Assembly (NCBI GenBank): GCA_016931115.1
Contig: JAFGFM010000129.1
Coordinates: forward strand, 1 to 52,638
Length of the DNA: 52,638 nt
Direction of reading: 5' to 3'
Source: Deltaproteobacteria bacterium
GTDB taxonomy: Bacteria; Desulfobacterota; DSM-4660; Desulfatiglandales; HGW-15
Part shown: one piece after another, positions 50,366 to 52,638 of the stretch
Layout: each line of letters starts with the position of its first letter
How positions within the stretch are numbered: the stretch's first letter is position 1
The notes under the pieces: model-generated
The model's input: only the letters and a program-made list of their open reading frames with translations
Database searches by the model: none
Told to the model about the DNA's origin: nothing
Position numbers and translations under genes: made by a program

Positions 50366-52429
50366 ATGAAAGTACTTATTGTGGATGACAGGGAAGATAA
50401 CCGATACCTGCTTGAAGTCCTCCTCAAAGGAAATGGTCATGAAGTCGAAACGGCGGCAAATGGTGCAGAGGCATTTGAAAAGCTCAAGGTCGAGGGAATA
50501 GATTTGATTATCAGTGACATCCTGATGCCGGTTATGGACGGTTTTCAATTGTGCCAGAAGGTAAAATCAGATGAAAAGCTTCGGCGTATTCCTTTCATTT
50601 TTTATACTGCAACTTACACTGGGCCACAAGATGAGGCGCTTGCAAATAAAATTGGCGCAGATCGTTTCATTGTCAAACCCTGTGAACCGGACCTGTTTAT
50701 TAAGGCGGTTCAGGAAGTGATGACAGCAGTAAGAAAACCGGATACTAATCCAAACCCGATAATGGTACATGAAGAAGAAATGCTCAAACTATACAATGAA
50801 CGACTGGTGAGAAAACTAGAGCAAAAGATGTTGCAGTTGGAAAAAGAGGTGCAGGTAAGAAAAGAGACAGAAGAGGAACTACGTAAAGCAAATTCCTTCC
50901 TTGATTCTATCTTTGAAAATATTCCTGATATGATTTTCCTTAAGGATGCTAAACAACTTCGGTATGTCCGGTTCAACAAGGCTGGAGAGGACATTCTGGG
51001 TTATTCAAGAGATGAACTCATTGGCAGGAGTGACTATGATTTCTTTCCAAAAGAACAGGCGGAATCTTTTACTGAAAATGATCGAAAAGTTATAAGCAGT
51101 AAAGAGGTTTTGGATATTTCTGAGGAGGAACTGCAAACTCGCTGCAAGGGTGCCCGAATTGTACACACCAAAAAGGTGCCCATAATTGATTCGAAAGGTG
51201 ATCCTTTGTACATCCTGGGCATTTCAGAAGATATCACCGATTTGAAAAAGGCAGAAGTGGAACGTAACAAATTGAACGTCCAGTTGCATCAGGCCCAAAA
51301 ACTTGAATCTCTCGGGAATCTTGCCGGTGGGATCGCACATGACTTTAACAATATCCTTTCAGTAATAATAGGATTCACTGAGATGGGGTTATTGGATGTT
51401 AATAAAGGCTCAAATATTGAAGAAAGTTTGCAGGAAATATATAAGGCCGGAATAAGGGCCAAGGATCTGGTTAAGCAAATACTGACCTTTGCAAGGCGCT
51501 CTGATGAGGAGATTAAACCGGTAAAGGTAAAATATATAATAAAAGAGGTGCTTGAATTTCTGCGATCTTCAATCCCCACCACGATCCAGATTAAACAGAA
51601 TATACAAAGTGACTCGTCAATAATGGGAAATCCTACCCAGTTGCATCAGGTGCTGATGAACCTGTGTACAAACGCCGCTCATGCAATGGAAGAGGATGGA
51701 GGCGTTTTGGAAATCAGCCTGGACGATATCAGATTTGATGTAAACCGGCTAATCAAGGGGGAGGAGCTGATGCCTGGAGAATATGTAAGGTTAAAGGTGT
51801 CAGATACCGGTATTGGAATATCGCCAGAGGTTATCGGAACCATATTTGAACCATATTTTACTACAAAAATGCAGGGGAAAGGCACCGGATTGGGCCTTGC
51901 CCTTGTTCACAGCATTGTTGACAGCTATGGAGGCAAGGTTGATGTTAAAAGTGAATTGGGTAAAGGTTCGGTTTTTGAGGTTTATATACCAGTCACTGAA
52001 AAGATTGGGTTAAATACTCCGGATGAAAAAGAGAAGCTGCCCGTTGGAACTGAGCGAATACTGTTTGTGGATGATGAAGCCGCAATAGCTAAAGTGGGCA
52101 GTCAGTTAATCAAACAATTGGGTTATATGGTTATAAGTTGTACAAGCAGTATTGAGGCGCTTGAATTATTCCGGCAAAAACCTGATGAATTTGATCTGAT
52201 AATTACTGATACCACCATGCCGGGCATGTCCGGTGATAAACTTGCAATTCAGTTGATGAAAATAAGAAAGGATATACCTGTAATTTTATGCACCGGATAC
52301 AGTAAAAAGATATCAGAAGATATCTCCAGGCAGATAGGGGTTAAAGAACTGATATACAAACCTTTTATCATGGCTGATCTGGCAAGAAAAATAAGGAGCG
52401 TTCTTGATGAAGTTAAGCGCGTAAAGTAG
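50366..52429 (+). CDS. Receiver-PAS-histidine kinase-receiver hybrid
   Basis: 687 residues from ATG at 50366, preceded by GGGAGAG; a longer frame from 50309 lies inside the previous gene and is rejected. Receiver 1 (1-120, Asp51 in ISDILMPVMDG, lysine in IVKPCE), coiled coil (140-180), PAS (180-300, IFENIPDMIFLKDAKQLRYV), HisKA with His325 (GGIAHDFNN), HATPase (about 420-540; NLCTNAAHAM, DTGIGI, GTGLGLALV) and receiver 2 (565-685, Asp615 in ITDTTMPGMSG, lysine in IYKPFI). Two receivers flank the kinase, so it can be both target and source in a relay with the lone receiver or the BvgS-like kinase upstream. Confidence 0.93.
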   Translation: MKVLIVDDREDNRYLLEVLLKGNGHEVETAANGAEAFEKLKVEGIDLIISDILMPVMDGFQLCQKVKSDEKLRRIPFIFYTATYTGPQDEALANKIGADRFIVKPCEPDLFIKAVQEVMTAVRKPDTNPNPIMVHEEEMLKLYNERLVRKLEQKMLQLEKEVQVRKETEEELRKANSFLDSIFENIPDMIFLKDAKQLRYVRFNKAGEDILGYSRDELIGRSDYDFFPKEQAESFTENDRKVISSKEVLDISEEELQTRCKGARIVHTKKVPIIDSKGDPLYILGISEDITDLKKAEVERNKLNVQLHQAQKLESLGNLAGGIAHDFNNILSVIIGFTEMGLLDVNKGSNIEESLQEIYKAGIRAKDLVKQILTFARRSDEEIKPVKVKYIIKEVLEFLRSSIPTTIQIKQNIQSDSSIMGNPTQLHQVLMNLCTNAAHAMEEDGGVLEISLDDIRFDVNRLIKGEELMPGEYVRLKVSDTGIGISPEVIGTIFEPYFTTKMQGKGTGLGLALVHSIVDSYGGKVDVKSELGKGSVFEVYIPVTEKIGLNTPDEKEKLPVGTERILFVDDEAAIAKVGSQLIKQLGYMVISCTSSIEALELFRQKPDEFDLIITDTTMPGMSGDKLAIQLMKIRKDIPVILCTGYSKKISEDISRQIGVKELIYKPFIMADLARKIRSVLDEVKRVK

Positions 52430-52494
52430 GTTGTATATTGAGCTTTAAAGGATAGAACAGCAAGCAGGCTGTAACCAAAAGGGAAAACAAACTA

Positions 52495-52638
52495 CTAATT
52501 CTTTATGAAGATATATCGGCCTGAGGGTAATACTGTTAAATCCAGCTTACTACCTTCTCCCATTTTTTTTGTAATTACCTTAGAGAAGGCATTGACAATC
52601 TCCGGATCAAAAGATTTTCCCGATAGACCTACAATTTC
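52495..52638 (-). CDS. C-terminal end of an HD-GYP-type protein, cut by the window edge
   Basis: The minus strand is open from 52638 to TAG at 52495 and encodes 47 residues: EIVGLSGKSFDPEIVNAFSK, then a polar tail. A G-K-S/x-FDPEIVNAF segment is typical of the last helix of HD-GYP domains. It converges on the hybrid kinase, with 65 bp between stops. The catalytic HD part is outside the window, so the call is family-level only. Confidence 0.6.
   Translation of the reverse strand, partial: EIVGLSGKSFDPEIVNAFSKVITKKMGEGSKLDLTVLPSGRYIFIKN

Overview
The window looks like chromosomal DNA of an anaerobic or metabolically versatile Desulfobacterota (former Deltaproteobacteria) member. This placement is inferred from gene content: TRAP transport, archease with RtcB, UPF0280, UPF0210 with an ACT protein, and very many soluble hybrid histidine kinases. 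It rests on no taxonomic marker; the only RNA gene is one tRNA-Arg(ACG). No rRNA, CRISPR array, integrase or transposase was seen.

Layout. 1-2.5 kb: the 3' part of a TolB-like/TPR gene converging on a Ser/Thr kinase with a C-terminal cyclic-nucleotide-binding domain. 2.8-3.5 kb: a small coiled-coil ORF overlapping a decayed nucleotidyltransferase. 3.5-4.2 kb: tRNA-Arg and a small secreted protein. 4.3-8.4 kb: a FadR-type regulator divergent from a complete DctP-DctQ-DctM TRAP transporter. 8.4-12 kb: a small unknown protein, HflX with an acidic insert, and a CPA1-type antiporter with a nucleotide-binding tail. 12.1-16 kb: UPF0280 coupled to a 685-residue unknown, a two-CBS protein and a zinc-ribbon protein. 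16.4-20.3 kb: archease, RtcB and a hybrid histidine kinase in tight tandem. 20.3-26.1 kb: an MTHFR-like protein, a 1278-residue AddA-type helicase-nuclease and a nucleotidyltransferase.

26.1-27.9 kb is a scarred segment. hicBA lies between the intact 3' end of the nucleotidyltransferase gene and a second 86-bp copy of that end. A truncated GyrI-like gene and a B12-binding radical SAM gene that has lost its catalytic core follow, fused tail to tail.

28.2-52.4 kb is devoted to signal transduction: a pseudo-receiver/PAS/GAF hybrid kinase, a membrane kinase with a sigma-54 activator (ZraSR-like), then ACT/UPF0210, and from 36.7 kb about a dozen co-directional genes. These include hybrid kinases, two other receiver proteins, one HD-GYP protein, a GAF protein with a cysteine tail, an HATPase-less kinase, a receiver/HATPase chimera, and a BvgS-like kinase followed by a lone receiver. 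No DNA-binding response regulator occurs in the 36.7-52.4 kb run, so its outputs are probably protein-protein contacts, cyclic-di-GMP turnover, or regulators encoded elsewhere. A second HD-GYP gene enters from the right edge.

The observations most worth following are the HATPase-less kinase beside a doubly deleted receiver/HATPase chimera, the hicBA-flanking duplication with its adjacent deletion scars, the kinase attached to the RNA-repair operon, and the palindromic intergenic repeats. No wholly new system could be demonstrated from sequence reading alone.
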